Of a stretch of DNA of 64,000 nucleotides, positions 45,918 through 56,384 are shown piece by piece. Source of the stretch: Trichobilharzia szidati (Eukaryota > Platyhelminthes > Trematoda > Strigeidida > Schistosomatidae); contig OX235279.1 of NCBI GenBank assembly GCA_944472155.2, positions 178,663,868 through 178,727,867 of the forward strand. Reading direction: 5' to 3'. A model generated the notes under the pieces. It ran no database searches. It was not told where the DNA came from and was given only the letters and a program-made list of their open reading frames with translations. The position numbers and the translations under genes are program-made. Numbering within the stretch: position 1 is the stretch's first letter; the number at the start of each line of letters is the position of its first letter.

Positions 45918-46675
45918 AAATAGGATTGGTGAAATGTTTAAGTGACAGAGCACAGAAACTAAGTAGTACCAAGGAAAATCTAAAACAGGAACTGATGCAC
46001 ATAAAAGAAGCTTTGAAACTTAATATAAACCCGGATAAATTGGTCAGGAAATATGTAAGGAAATGTAAAAATAAAATAAAGAGTGATAGTAACGATAGTG
46101 ATAATAATAATAATGACAACACCAACAATAAGGAATCTAAATCACCAGTAGTAATTCCATACAAGGAAGGAACCTTGTAAAACTTACGCAGAATTCTTAA
46201 CAATGCTGGCAGGAACTAAAGTGGCTGGCATTCACTTACCCACAAACTCAAATAGAAACAAGCTTTGTCGGTTAGAGGATCATTCCTGTGGAGCCTTTAA
46301 AACAAAGCAATTTAGTTTATCTAATGTCAGGTCAAATACATAGGTCAAACTAGTAGAACAGGGGCAGTCAGACTAGCTGAACATAAAAACCTAGCAGCAA
46401 AATCTAGATTGGTTGACCCGAATAAGATACGAAATCTAGAGAATAGTTCAGCTATAGCACTACTTGCAGTTACACACAACCATACAATAGAATGGGATAA
46501 GATGAGTTTTAAAATCTAATGTAACAGGGTATTGGGAGAGATTAATAACGGAAGCTTTGTTTATCGAATCAACTACAAATACATGTAATAGGAATGATTC
46601 ATCACCTATCCCCGATATCTGGAAAATTCTACTACCCCTACGACAAATAGGAGAAAAAAAAGAAAACTATAAAAC
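45918..46675 (+). pseudogene. PLE C-terminal half with GIY-YIG endonuclease
   Basis: Frame 45914-46180 continues KIGLVKCLSDRAQKLSSTKE with an Asn/Asp-rich linker from AATAAT-like repeats (NDSDNNNNDNTNNKES). After stops, the GIY-YIG core reads KYIGQTSRTGAVRLAEHKNL and IALLAVTHNHTIEWD (46330-46510), then LITEALFIESTTNTCNRNDS and PIPDIWKILLPLRQI. It retains the YIG, Arg and Glu positions but has several stops. Its linker and core differ from the shorter GIY-YIG fragments elsewhere, so two PLE groups are present. Confidence 0.8.
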
Positions 46676-46860
46676 TTAAGTTTCGAAGTCGTGTGATTAT
46701 AATTGATGAAGTGATTATGAACAATAAATTTTGTTCGAAACCTTGTCATCCAGTAAATAATACTGTTTCATTGTGTGATATATCTAATAAACAAACTAAT
46801 ATGGAATTACTTACTACCACAGTGCCCAAGTTTTACACATATATGTTCAAAGTAACTTTA
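46676..46860 (+). repeat. Right pseudo-LTR of the PLE
   Basis: GTCGTGTGATTATAATTGAT, GTGATTATGAACAATAAATT, TTGTTCGAAAC, AATAATACTGTTTCATTGTG and the end motif CCACAGTGCCCAAGTTTTAC. Same sequence as 35808-35960. A candidate noncanonical hammerhead lies at 46700-46740. Confidence 0.8.
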
Positions 46861-47039
46861 TGAGATCCAGATATATACTACTGATAGATTTAAATGAGTA
46901 GTTGGAAGCCGCACACACGTGTCAAACAGTAGCTCTTGCTAGGTAGACCAAAGCAAGCAAAACAACGAATGGCTGATTCAATTTTTCTCAGCTTGAACTC
47001 AAAATTGGTGTACCTGGATTGACTCAGTTTACAATAAAC

Positions 47040-47665
47040 TATTTTTATTCTTTCTTATGGAGAATAGGCCTTCCGTAGCATATCTGTTTTGCGCTAAGTC
47101 TCTGCTGTCTTTTTCACCTGACTCCAAGACTGTACACAGGATGTGATTTCTTCTTGACACAATTTCCTCCGTGTCACACTTTCTACTCACTCCGGCAGTT
47201 CGGGTTCCCCTGAGGGCCTACTTATCGAGTGATATCACTCAGCGATCGGTGGCACAGTAGTTAGGACTCTCGCCGACGATTCACATGGTTCGGGGTTCGA
47301 TCCCCTGCTGACGCACGCCCGATATCAATGGTCAGCCTGCAAAATTTGGGCTACCGATACCCATGCTGAAAATTCCATACTTGTACCAAAAAGTACGGTG
47401 TGGAATCCAGCTTAAGTAAAAAAAAGTGTATGTCTAATTGGTCAATTTCCATATTCTTTAGCATATTTTATGGTGGATGGGGTGATGATCGCTCCGCTGC
47501 TTGCCAGAGCTGCTTAATGGTTATCATTTAATACCAGGCAGCCAAATGATCTTAAGTGTAGAGGCAGCAAATGTTGTAAGTTTTGATGGTTGTGTTCAGT
47601 AGCCTATTTCAAATTGCTTTTGGTGACTCACGTGCCAAGGTTCTGAATCATTCAGCAGCACCCAT
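47040..47665 (-). mobile_element. RTE 3' fragment interrupted by a family 1 SINE
   Basis: 47040-47235 holds the Trp-rich C-terminal/3' segment of an RTE (compare 29856-30080). After the SINE, RTE sequence resumes at about 47430 (GTATGTCTAATTGGTCAATT) and continues to CGTGCCAAGGTTCTGAATCA, equivalent to the SETWRVTK region. Confidence 0.65.
47236..47428 (+). mobile_element. SINE family 1 inserted into an RTE fragment
   Basis: Head GATCGGTGGCACAGTAGTTA, GTTCGATCCC B box, then GTCAGCCTGCAAAATTTGG and TGCTGAAAATTCCATAC. The 3' part ends in a short A run. The flanks are the two halves of one RTE. Confidence 0.82.
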
Positions 47666-47759
47666 TGGCTTGAGATTAGTGTTCAGCAATATTCGAATCT
47701 AGTTCCTTGTGCTAATTAAGTGCTGTGGATCTCCACACATATAATAGACGTGGTAGTTA

Positions 47760-47880
47760 AGAGAAAGTTAGATTTCCATTATCAGATAGTGAACCATTGG
47801 AAATCAAGTCAGAAAACAGCTTCATATTTACTAAAGGCTGTATAAGAGTACACATTCAAGACTCAATAAGAATCACGGAA
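47760..47880 (-). mobile_element. Decayed SINE family 2 tail and hammerhead region
   Basis: ATCAGATAGTGAACCATTGG is the inverted family 2 tail, followed by a scrambled CAG...AAAACAGC region. Not a functional ribozyme. Confidence 0.4.
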
Positions 47881-47969
47881 TATACACACTGGATCATAGG
47901 AAGAACATTTTCTTTTTGACGAAGTCATCAACTAGGCTGTACATTCATGTATTTATAATAAATGGGTGA

Positions 47970-48365
47970 GAAAGTTCCAGAATAATTTCCGGTCAATGAT
48001 CAAATTAGTAAAATTACAATTAGAAATTAAAATGCCATAATAAATAGGGGGACGGAATAGAAACTCAAACAAAGTAGTATCATAATTACTGAGAAGATTG
48101 ACGTATTGTGTAATTAGGGGTTAGAAATGTAGAAATAATAAAAGTCGAAAGGATGTTTGGATAAAAAATCTAGTGGGATCATTACTAATGTGACGAATAA
48201 TTGTTTATGCAATCAGGGATAAATATGTAGAAATAATAAAATGGCAAAATAGACAGTAAGTTCGGATACGACAATATGGTAGTGTAAATAGGGATTAAGA
48301 AAAACTTTAAATAACATGAATAAACAGGAAGTTTGGATAAGAAAGGCAATGAGATAGTCACTATT
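47970..48365. repeat. Diverged tandem repeats of about 70-100 bp
   Basis: ATGTAGAAATAATAAAA occurs twice (48127, 48229), and TTTGGATAA with TAGGG(G)-type steps recurs at about 48050, 48115, 48215 and 48288. GACGAATAATTGTTTATG and GAAGAATTACTTGTTTATGG also match. They lie directly next to a PLE C-terminal fragment and may be its 3' region. Confidence 0.5.
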
Positions 48366-48690
48366 AGAAGAATTACTTGTTTATGGTGGCCACCGCAGAG
48401 ACAAGGGTTGAACGTATTTCTTCTGGATACATAGCGTGGATAGTTAGTGCCTCGGCTATGCCCAGATGTCTTGATTTTACTCCCTTTGATAGGTTTGATC
48501 GAATATTGTATATTATTTTGAAGGATTTTTCGAATGGCGCTGAATGTCCTGAATTGAGCAGATGTTCTGTCACTGAACTATATACACGTTTACGTTCTCA
48601 TTTTACTAGCCAGGCTGGATGGTGTTCACGAGCGCGTTTTTCAAGTTGGCGCATGGTGCGGCCGATCTACTCTGCTTTACATGGATTATT
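48366..48690 (-). pseudogene. PLE GIY-YIG fragment, minus strand
   Basis: Minus strand: IGRTMRQLEKRAREHHPAWL, VYSSVTEHLLNSGHSAPF, KSFKIIYNIRSNLSKGVKSR and LGIAEALTIHAMYPE. The domain keeps IGRTMR, EHH and TEHL. It starts inside the domain (5'-truncated). Confidence 0.8.
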
Positions 48691-48799
48691 ATGAGTACTC
48701 TAAGAAACCTCAAGAAATAGTACTATGTAATAATAATGGACTGGAATGTGTAGTTGGATGTCGTCCACATATCGACCAGTAGTGCTTGCTAACCATTCC

Positions 48800-49060
48800 T
48801 AGTCACTTCAAACTGCATAAATCAGTTTGAGTGTGTTTGTGGAAGCAAATACACAGGTCTTACAGAAAGGGGATTGTCTAGTTGCATGATGGTGCATTTG
48901 TTAAAGTGGCTGAAAACAGCTGAAGTCAAAGTTCTAAACAGTTCAGTAACAAAGTACCTCATGGACTACGGATATAATATTGATACTGTTGTCAAGTCAT
49001 TCAATGTTATTGTCAGCAGACAAGGACACATTGGAGGCTCGTGCAATTATAGCTAATAAA
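48800..49060 (+). pseudogene. PLE GIY-YIG fragment, plus strand
   Basis: CINQFECVCGSKYTGLTERG, CMMVHLLKWLKTAEVK, SSVTKYLMDYGYNIDTV and KSFNVI match the other copies. The YIG is YTG and the TEH Glu is Lys. It lies about 110 bp from the minus-strand fragment, so the pair is head to head. Confidence 0.7.
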
Positions 49061-49379
49061 GCAGGTCTCTAATCTATTTGAACATGACCAGAAAAACACC
49101 AAAAAACACCTGTGTTTTTGCATGATTTATTCAATGCACTTTATTTGCTCATCAATTTTAAATCTCCCAATGCAATTCTAATTGTATATATACCCCTGTG
49201 TATAGAGTATTCAGCTGAAGGATTCTACCGAAATTCAGTGAATCCATTAAATCTCATTTTATTAACCTTTATTGCTTATTTTATAAATTCATGTGAGGAG
49301 ATAAATGTTTCCGAATGGAAGTGATCGAAACACAAGATGAAAATTTCACCATTTTGGGGTTAGCCTCGTCAATATGGCA
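49061..49379. other. AT-rich spacer, no supported feature
   Basis: A 70-codon frame at 49112 has no recognisable motif. Confidence 0.4.
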
Positions 49380-49700
49380 CCCAATTTTGACTGAGCTCAT
49401 TCAGAAAGTGTTGAATCAGTTTAAAGTGCAGGTGTGATACCACCTGGGGTCCAACCTAGGACCTTCACGTTATGAGGTGTACCTGTTGGCCATTCACTCA
49501 GTGAGACGGAATCCAATAGCTAGACCGCGAATTCTTACTTCTGTCAGCATCCAGGAATATATGTCCTTACATCTGACTAAGGGGACCCCAGTGATCACGA
49601 CTTTTCACCATTACATCAGGTCACTTCATCCAGTAGTCAATAATTCGGATGCATTGGATAGACTTTCAATTGTTATTCTGCAGGGATTGATTGGTGTTTC
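49380..49700 (-). mobile_element. Decayed Smalpha-like SINE family 2
   Basis: Inverted order: GGTCCAACCTAGGACCTTCA (B box complement), GGCCATTCACTCAGTGAGAC (A box region), then CGAATTCTTACTTCTG and GTGATCACGACTTTTCACCA from the family 2 body. No hammerhead core survives. Confidence 0.5.
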
Positions 49701-49786
49701 TAGTTAGTTCACAAACAGACAACAGCTCGACTATTGAATTTCCAGACCACTAATTTGAAGGGGGTTGGTTCGAACCTGGCATTATA

Positions 49787-51110
49787 ATAATTATTATTTC
49801 CTTTAATTCCTACAGGAACATACGGCTTCAGCTGTGCGTCTCCATTGCGTTCGATTCTCTGCTAGAGTTTTCACCTGGCTCCACGTCTGCCTATACGCCT
49901 TCATCTCCTCTTCATATAACCTCCCCCAAGTCACCCTGACACTGACGACCAACTCGCTGTTTCCCTTTCGGGTTCCACTCGAGCGATGGCTTGTCTAGTG
50001 ATGTCACTCACTTGATGGTTTCCTCAGAGTATGGCCAATCCATCTCCATTTGTTTCACAATTGGGTCCAGGTTGGTTCACTCCCAGACATCCTACCCTGT
50101 TGCTGATGTTTTCTGGCTGGCCATCTGATATTGAGTATTGAGCGAAGACAATTGGCTGTTAATGAAGGTCTGTAGTTTGTTTGAGATGCTCTTTATGACG
50201 CGATGGCCAAGTCTCTGATCCGTATGTTGAGTAGCACTGACTTCACATTGTAGTTGAAAATCCGGATCTTATTTCCATTTTCATGCTGAGTGCTGTTGAC
50301 ATCCACACTGACTTGAGAGTAGTGAAAGTTTGTCTTGCTTTCCCGATCCTTGCTTTGATATCCTCTTCAGTTCCGTCCGCCTGTAGTTGAAACGATGCTT
50401 CCCAGGTCGGTAGGTAAAGGAGGTTGTTTCTTTCAGGTTCTTCCCATTTATGCTGATTGTTGTAAGTTGCTGTTGTTGCTGTTGGTGGTGTTGCCCAGGA
50501 ATCTTCATCACCCATAGCTGTTTTCTCTATGTTCATCTGAAGTTCTATCTTTGATGCATCTTCTGCCATCTTGTTGCTTTTCGCTTGCATATCTTCCAGT
50601 TTGTGGGAAATCAGACATATATCATCGGCGAAGTCCAGATCCTCCAAGTTCTTTTTTTGTGTGAGTCCATTTTATGCCTGTTTCCTCATTGCCCACTGTT
50701 TGTCGCATTATACAATCTACTGCAATCAGGAAAATCATTGGCGATAGTAGGCAGCCAGCTTGTCTTACTCCTGTCCTCACTTCGAAGGATTCCGTAAGTT
50801 TCCCATCGTGGATTACTTGGCATGCAGCATTGTCGTACAGCCGTTGGATGAGATGTATAATTTTCGGTGGCACCCCTTGGCGGTAGCGAAGTAGTTGCCA
50901 AAACACATCTCGATCGACGCTGTTGAAGGCCTTTTCAAAGTCGATGAGGTTGAGATAGAGAGGTGACTGCCATTCCAAGCTTTGTTCAATGATGATCCGT
51001 AATTTGGCGATCTGATCAATGCATGACTTGTTTCTCCTGAATCCAGCCTGTTCCGGTCGAAGTTTTTCATCCAGATGGGCATGTTTGATTCTCTCCAGGA
51101 TGATGCGGCT
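49787..51110 (-). pseudogene. RTE LINE, RT core to 3' end
   Basis: Minus-strand blocks: MEWQSPLYLNLIDFEKAFNS, VDRDVFWQLLRYRQGVPPKI, TGVRQAGCLLSPMIFLIAVD, the intact catalytic LDFADDICLISHKLEDMQAK, EEDIKARIGKARQTFTTLKS and, frameshifted, the WNPKGK tail. The 3' end shows the ATTATTATT-type tail at about 49787-49800. Frameshifts near 50620 and 50520. 5'-truncated exactly before 51111, where unrelated AT-rich sequence begins. Confidence 0.85.
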
Positions 51111-51277
51111 TACAAATTAATTAAGAAGCAATTAAGGAAACAAATAATGACATTAGAATCGGATTATAAGAAAAAGCTTGTCGACCAAATTGATTTACTA
51201 AATTCTACAGAAAGTAATATTTATACAAATGTCTGCCAATTAAATACTGTTAATATCGAAAATGCACGACTAAATGG
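51099..51277 (+). CDS. Possible coiled-coil exon with an RTE-derived splice acceptor
   Basis: A frame reads KLIKKQLRKQIMTLESDYKK, KLVDQIDLLNSTESNIYTNV and CQLNTVNIENARLNG and ends at a good donor GTAAGTAAG (51278). The charged, Leu/Ile-spaced stretch looks like a coiled coil. The nearest acceptor is CTCTCCAG at 51091-51098, inside the antisense RTE end; splicing there adds DDAAY. If real this is a host exon using transposon sequence for its 5' boundary. No neighbouring exon could be identified, so it may be chance. Confidence 0.35.
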
Positions 51278-51509
51278 GGTAAGTAAGCAGAGTGGTGAAT
51301 ACAATTCATGTTAATCTTTATATCATCTTCTTATTCTGTTCTGATTGTATTTTGCCCATATTAACAGCTTAAGGTTTTTTAACCAAATTAACCGTAAACA
51401 GGAAGATAAGCAAGTCAGAAACTAGAGAAAAAATGTAGTTAGTTGTAATGAAAGACCAGGTGTGAAGACGATAGGACTGGGAAGATTAGCATCTGTGCTT
51501 CAGACGTTG

Positions 51510-51790
51510 ACTGGGACACTCTCCATACCGCAGGTTCCTCTTATTTAATCTAGTGTTTTTCGGGATATCATTATTGTTCATTTCCAACACTTCATAAGCA
51601 CATCTCGACTGTTCTCTACTCTCTGAAGTCTTTTTTAGTTGATTCCAAGACTTTCCACAAGCTTTCATTTACTGTTCTATCCTCTTCTCCATGCCACCCT
51701 TGGACCCATACGGAGCCTGTCGATTCCCATCAAGTTTCCACTGACGTGTGATGTCCCTTGAATATCTCCTCAGCGCAAGTTCAATTCAGA
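51510..51790 (-). mobile_element. RTE 3' fragment
   Basis: GAAGTCTTTTTTAGTTGATT, CAAGACTTTCCACAAGC and GTGATGTCCCTTGAATATCT follow the order of the RTE 3' coding tail seen at 57370-57620. Confidence 0.55.
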
Positions 51791-52395
51791 AAGTGTCGAA
51801 TCAGTTTAAACCATAGCCAAGCTCTAGCTCTGACTAACCAACTATTCGAACCAGTAAAACATCGAATCGAATTCGGAATTTACAAATTAATTCACGATTT
51901 CCAATTTTTCAGCAACTCTAGGAGATATTTACTATAGTTTTCTTTCAAAGCAGAAATTATTCAGATACGCCTATAAGTGATCTGTTTTACACCAAATATG
52001 AACACCATCAGAACAGTAAGCATAAATTCATGATGTTACATACAACATCCTGACTCACTGATATAAGCAGTCGGTTACCATCTCTAACTGTACAATTCGC
52101 GAATAAAATCGTGAATTTGATTGAAACCTACGGTAAGTCATTCTTTTTATGTATCTCGGAGGCTTCGTCTCAGATACAAGCCACACAGACGAGGCTGTCA
52201 TGATCAACCAGAATCAGGAAAGCAGGACAGGTACTTGCTAATTTGAAATTTATGTAAACAACAGCACTGACTCAGCGCAAAGAACAAGATTCAAACATTC
52301 AAGAGCAATGTAAAGTCAATCGTCATGCATCACCAAAAATGTTTCCAACAGGACACAGCAAACTTTCATCAATCGTCACCTGGCCTACTTAGATA
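51791..52395. other. No supported feature
   Basis: Ordinary AT-rich sequence; no ORF or repeat block recognised. Confidence 0.4.
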
Positions 52396-52701
52396 GTGAA
52401 GACCAGACGGTCGGCCAGAAAAGTTAAACAACACGGGACTCTAACAATGAACCAATCAGCAACCTATTGGCCGACAAATACGCAAAAGAAAGTAAAGATA
52501 ATTTGGACACACATACTGAGGATATATCCACACTTCAGACAGGTTGCCGAATGTAACCCGTATGGGCAGCAATTAATTGCACATGAGTCGAAATCTGATA
52601 TCGTTAAGATGATGTGTGAAAAGGGGATTAAAGCTTTTGGGCCAGCAGTCATACAGCCAGTTGAAAGTTATGGTGGAAAACTGAGCGGAATAGGGATGTA
52701 A
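52396..52701 (+). CDS. 101-codon ORF of unknown nature
   Basis: Reads ...HFRQVAECNPYGQQLIAHES, KSDIVKMMCEKGIKAFGPAV and ends GGKLSGIGM, TAA. The composition looks protein-like (balanced, few low-complexity runs), but I recognise no family. The reported start may be arbitrary. It directly precedes a PLE fragment whose coding differs. It could be an exon of a lost host gene or a piece of an unrecognised element. Confidence 0.3.
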   Translation: MKTRRSARKVKQHGTLTMNQSATYWPTNTQKKVKIIWTHILRIYPHFRQVAECNPYGQQLIAHESKSDIVKMMCEKGIKAFGPAVIQPVESYGGKLSGIGM

Positions 52702-52769
52702 ACTGCTGCTGAACTACGACTAACCTTCTCCACAAAACCTATGATTCATGTGAATGGGAAGGATAAGCT

Positions 52770-53127
52770 ATCACTGCCGGCCTCATGAATGTGTATTTAT
52801 CAATTCACCTGCTCGTGTGGAGCCAGTTATTTCGGCAGTACCCAGCACTCGCTTTCCAAACGTATCACCGAACACTTACCAACATGGTTTTACAAAGGAG
52901 AAAATCGGTGACCCCGCAGTTCCATCTTAGAACATCTGATAGAATCCGGACACCAAGCTACACCACAAACAAACTTCAAAGTCGTCTGCAGAGTAAGGAG
53001 TAGTCTTCCTAAAGGTGTACGAATCAGACTTCTTCAAAGTGCAGAAGCAATGGCGATTCACTTGCTAAGTCCTGAACTATGCATACAGAAGAAGTTCGTT
53101 CAATCGCTACACTTGCAATGGACATAA
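52770..53127 (+). pseudogene. PLE GIY-YIG fragment
   Basis: Frames together read YQFTCSCGASYFGSTQHSLS, KRITEHLPTWFYKGENR, SSILEHLIESGHQATPQ, RVRSSLPKGVRIRLLQSAEA and the end CIQKKFVQSLHLQWT. YIG is YFG. Frameshifts near 52850 and 52915. Confidence 0.75.
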
Positions 53128-53700
53128 TCTATCTCATTACCAGACAAGTAAATTCTACCTAATCTTTTTTCTCGTCTGTCACTTCATTAGTATTATTTTG
53201 TATTCTCGATTGTAATATTTTAGATTTTCAACCTTCTTGTTCTCTACCCCCACCCGATTTAATTTCTACACCTCATTACCACTGTTACTGACTTGACCAA
53301 CGCTCAATTTCTAGTCATTTATGTTACGTCATCCAACTTATTTGCTCAATTTTAGTTCTAATTTAAATGGCGTTATTCTCTACTCCACCTCTACTTAGTT
53401 TCTATCTGTAATTACCTCTGTTGCTACTCTGACCTAAGTTGAAACATTTTTGTCAATTATATTATGTCATCTAACTTAATCTTACTTTAGTTGCTGTATG
53501 ATTAAGCTTGTTTCTACATTAGATCATTCTTGTTTTACCTGATTAATTATCTAAACTTGACAAACGTGATGTACACACACACAAATAATTAAATATAAAT
53601 GCGATTGTACAGCTATGTGAATGAATTCGCCGCCGAAAAGAGTCTCTTCGCTGAACGTCTTCTCTTTTCCAACTGCTGATTTTTTTATATTCTCCTAGGA
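53128..53700 (+). other. 3' region of the PLE
   Basis: T-rich 3' UTR ending with TGCGATTGTACAGCTATG and GCCGAAAAGAGTCTCTTCG, the shared terminal motif of the second PLE group (compare 32903). Confidence 0.6.
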
Positions 53701-54290
53701 ACACAAAATAAAAATCCTCAGTAATCACACATTAGCAAAATTTTCACTGTCCACTTCTCTTCTATCTACCGTTTTCATCATCATTTCAAAATTGAATTAA
53801 GGACGAGGCATCTTTGGCATGAAACAAATTGTTCTATACTTATTCATTTCAACTTGATACATCACTGTAGGAAATACAAGTCGGCAAAACATAAATTTCT
53901 GTATCGAAAACTTTCTTTCTCTTTTTTCCTATCTCTTAGTAACTTTACACTATTTCTCTCAATGCTCATTTATCACGAAACAAGGCCAATTTTTTAGAAT
54001 TTATTCGTGGGAAACGAAAAAGAATGTATAACAAATAGAGCGGGAAAGGTTAAAACGTTTATACTATTCATTGAAATTTGAACTGAACACATAAGAAACA
54101 ACTATTGTAGGAAGGGACGGTTGGGTAGTTCTCGAAAAAAACACTCTTCAGAGCAGGGTTTTGCTATTGAACAATCTATCTTCACTTATTTTATATAATA
54201 TTCTTGCCTTAAACGTTGAATATTTCTGTTAACGATAGTGGCAGCTGAGACTATTAACTGAAGTGAACAAATCAACACTTGAATATCAAT
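53701..54290. other. No supported feature
   Basis: AT-rich sequence; no ORF, head or terminal motif recognised. Confidence 0.4.
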
Positions 54291-54720
54291 GAGATGCTCA
54301 CTGGCGACTCGCCCTATTCAGGTGGGTAGTTACCAGGGGTTCTAGTGAGAAGTCGTGACCAGTAGGGTGCAGCAGGTCGGTTGTGAGGACAAATACTCGC
54401 CGAATACATTGGCTAGCGGTCACGCTATGTCGTGAATTGGCAGAAGTTAGAATTCATGGGCCATTGGATCGGGTCCCAGTGGCTTAATGGTATACGAGCT
54501 CGCCTTGTAACCAGAAGGTCCTGGGTTCGAACCCTGTTGGTGGGTGCGTACTACTGAAGAGTCCCTAACTAGGACGAATCAGCTGTCCAGTACTCCCTGC
54601 AGGTTTTTCAATGGTTCTCTAACTGATGTCAGCTCATGATGAAATCCTCCATACAATTAAACAAAATCCCTACAAACCAACACTTGAAGTGAATTTTGTA
54701 AGATAATTTCACATTACAGT
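54291..54720 (+). mobile_element. Smalpha-like SINE family 2, most complete copy
   Basis: Body (GCTCACTGGCGACTCGCC, AGTGAGAAGTCGTGACCAGT, GTCGTGAATTGGCAGAAGTT), then the tRNA-like head GTCCCAGTGGCTTAATGGTA with B box GGGTTCGAACCC, then a hammerhead at 54547-54594 and the tail GGTTCTCTAACTGATGTCAG, ending in AAAATCCCTACAAACCAACA. The Pol III boxes are good matches. Confidence 0.85.
54547..54594 (+). ncRNA. Near-intact hammerhead ribozyme in SINE family 2
   Basis: Stem I TACT side with CTGAAGA core (54554-54560), stem II GTCC/GGAC (four pairs, loop CTAACTA), GAA (54576-54578), stem III TCAGCTGT (the ancestral ACAGCTGT has its first A changed to T), cleavage base C (54587), then CAGTAC pairing five bases with stem I. 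Only position 15.1 and the first stem I pair depart from a functional hammerhead. Confidence 0.8.
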
Positions 54721-54861
54721 AATAAATAAATAGGGAATGATAATTTCCACATTGGAACTGACAGTCAACAACTGCTGTCCTTACTGGTAACGTAAAATAC
54801 ACTCACTAGGTCAGTGGGGTGTGACAGGTCACCTCCTGAGTATCATGACCGTTATTATCAT

Positions 54862-55083
54862 TATTTTCCGTTCTTTGTTCGCCAGGTGGAATATAGGTGA
54901 TCAGTGAAACCTACAGTCTGTTCTCCGTCATCACTTATAGTTACCTCCAAGAATGCTCACACATATTTTCATGCTTTTATATGATCTCTTCTATGTCAGC
55001 CTTAAACTCCTCACAGAAATTGTAGGTTCCTATTCTAGCCTCTGGTGTGTAATGTTGCCTAAAGGTTTACTTAACGTGTAAGT
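54862..55083 (-). mobile_element. Older RTE copy, 3' part, split by a younger RTE
   Basis: Minus-strand RTE 3' segment (TTTGTTCGCCAGGTGGAATA, TATGATCTCTTCTATGTCAG). The rest of the copy resumes at 55613. Confidence 0.6.
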
Positions 55084-55600
55084 AGGTCGTGAAAGATAGG
55101 ACTTCAGGTGAACAAAAGAAAACAGAGGTGATGAAGATTCCTGGACAACACCAACAGATACAACAACAACAGACAACAGTCAACATAAATGGAAGGAATC
55201 TGAAAGAAACAACCTCCTTTACCTGTCTGGAAAGCATTGTTTCAACTACAGGCGGAACTGATGAGGATATCAAAGCAAGGAGGGAACCAACCCAGCAGGA
55301 ACCGATTGTGCGACAAATAGGCAGGAAGAAATGGAGATGGATGGGATTGGCCATACTCTCAGGAAACAAACCATCAAGTGACATCATTAGACAAGCCATT
55401 GCTCGAGTGGAACCCGAAAGGGAAGCGGCGAGTTGGTCGTCAGTGCAAGGGTGACTTGGAGGAGGTCATGTGAAGAGGAGATGAAAGCGTGTGGGCAGAC
55501 TTGGAGCCAGGTGGAGACTCTAGCAGAGAACCGAACGCAATAGAGACGCACGGCTGAAGCCCTATGTTCCTCTAGGAATTAAAGGAAATAATAATAATTA
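55084..55600 (+). mobile_element. Young RTE insertion with internal deletion
   Basis: Plus strand: KTEVMKIPGQHQQIQQQQTT, VNINGRNLKETTSFTCLESI and VSTTGGTDEDIKARR, then a jump to EPTQQEPIVRQIGRKKWRWM with the Lys/Arg-rich RTE tail, and an AATAATAATAATTA 3' end. It lacks everything between the GKARQ and WPxxI blocks, an internal deletion. It is bounded by a 12-bp duplication TAACGTGTAAGT (55072-55083 and 55601-55612). Confidence 0.85.
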
Positions 55601-56150
55601 TAACGTGTAAGTTCAGGGCATCTGGTTCGCCACCACAGCACTTCCAGATGCTTATCTTTCCTGGCAATGTAATCTTTAGTTCCGAGACAGATAAAGTACG
55701 ACAGGTGTTGATGAAGGTTTACAGTAGCTTGTTTGAAATGTTTCCGGTGACATGCACACAAAGTCTGACAACTATATAGAAGAAGCTAATTACCTGAAAT
55801 TAGTATTGCGAATTCGGATCTTGTTGCTTGAGCTGATTGAGTGAGTGCTTTAGATATCTCTACAGTGATTTCAAAGTAATGAGCGTCTAGTCACTTAAAG
55901 TCCTGTTTTCGGTGCCTCTTTTTACCAGCTTGTAGGTTTTCGCCTGTACATCTTCCTTTTTTTGTAGGACATGAGACATACATCATCTCGGAAATCCAGC
56001 TTTTCTAGTTTATCTCCATTTTCGGCCAATGTATGTGCAGCTTCTCATTCTCCATGGCCTGCTGTATGATACAGTTTACTCTAATCAGGAATACTGTTGC
56101 TAATAATAGCTCTTTATCAGTAGGTTGGAAACCATTATTATTATGATTAT
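55601..56150 (-). pseudogene. Older RTE copy, RT part
   Basis: Minus-strand equivalents of the WxVTKxxxxKLQTFIN region, the KAR block and FADD-region (CTTTTCTAGTTTATCTCC side), heavily mutated. Continues from 54862-55083 around the younger insertion. Confidence 0.6.
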
Positions 56151-56384
56151 TATTGACTTCACAGAAATAACGAAATCGTTTTATTTTTAAAAATGTAAGC
56201 GATCTAATTAATTCGATTCACTCTTCATTTTTAAATTTACTAAACTGCTGGATCTTATGATTTCGCAACACGTTTTTATTGTGAAAACTCGTCTTGTGTC
56301 CTCCAAGACAATCAAAAGAGAATCTTAGCAGTATTATTATTATTGATATTAACATTATTGTTATTCCAAGTTGGAACTTAAACA

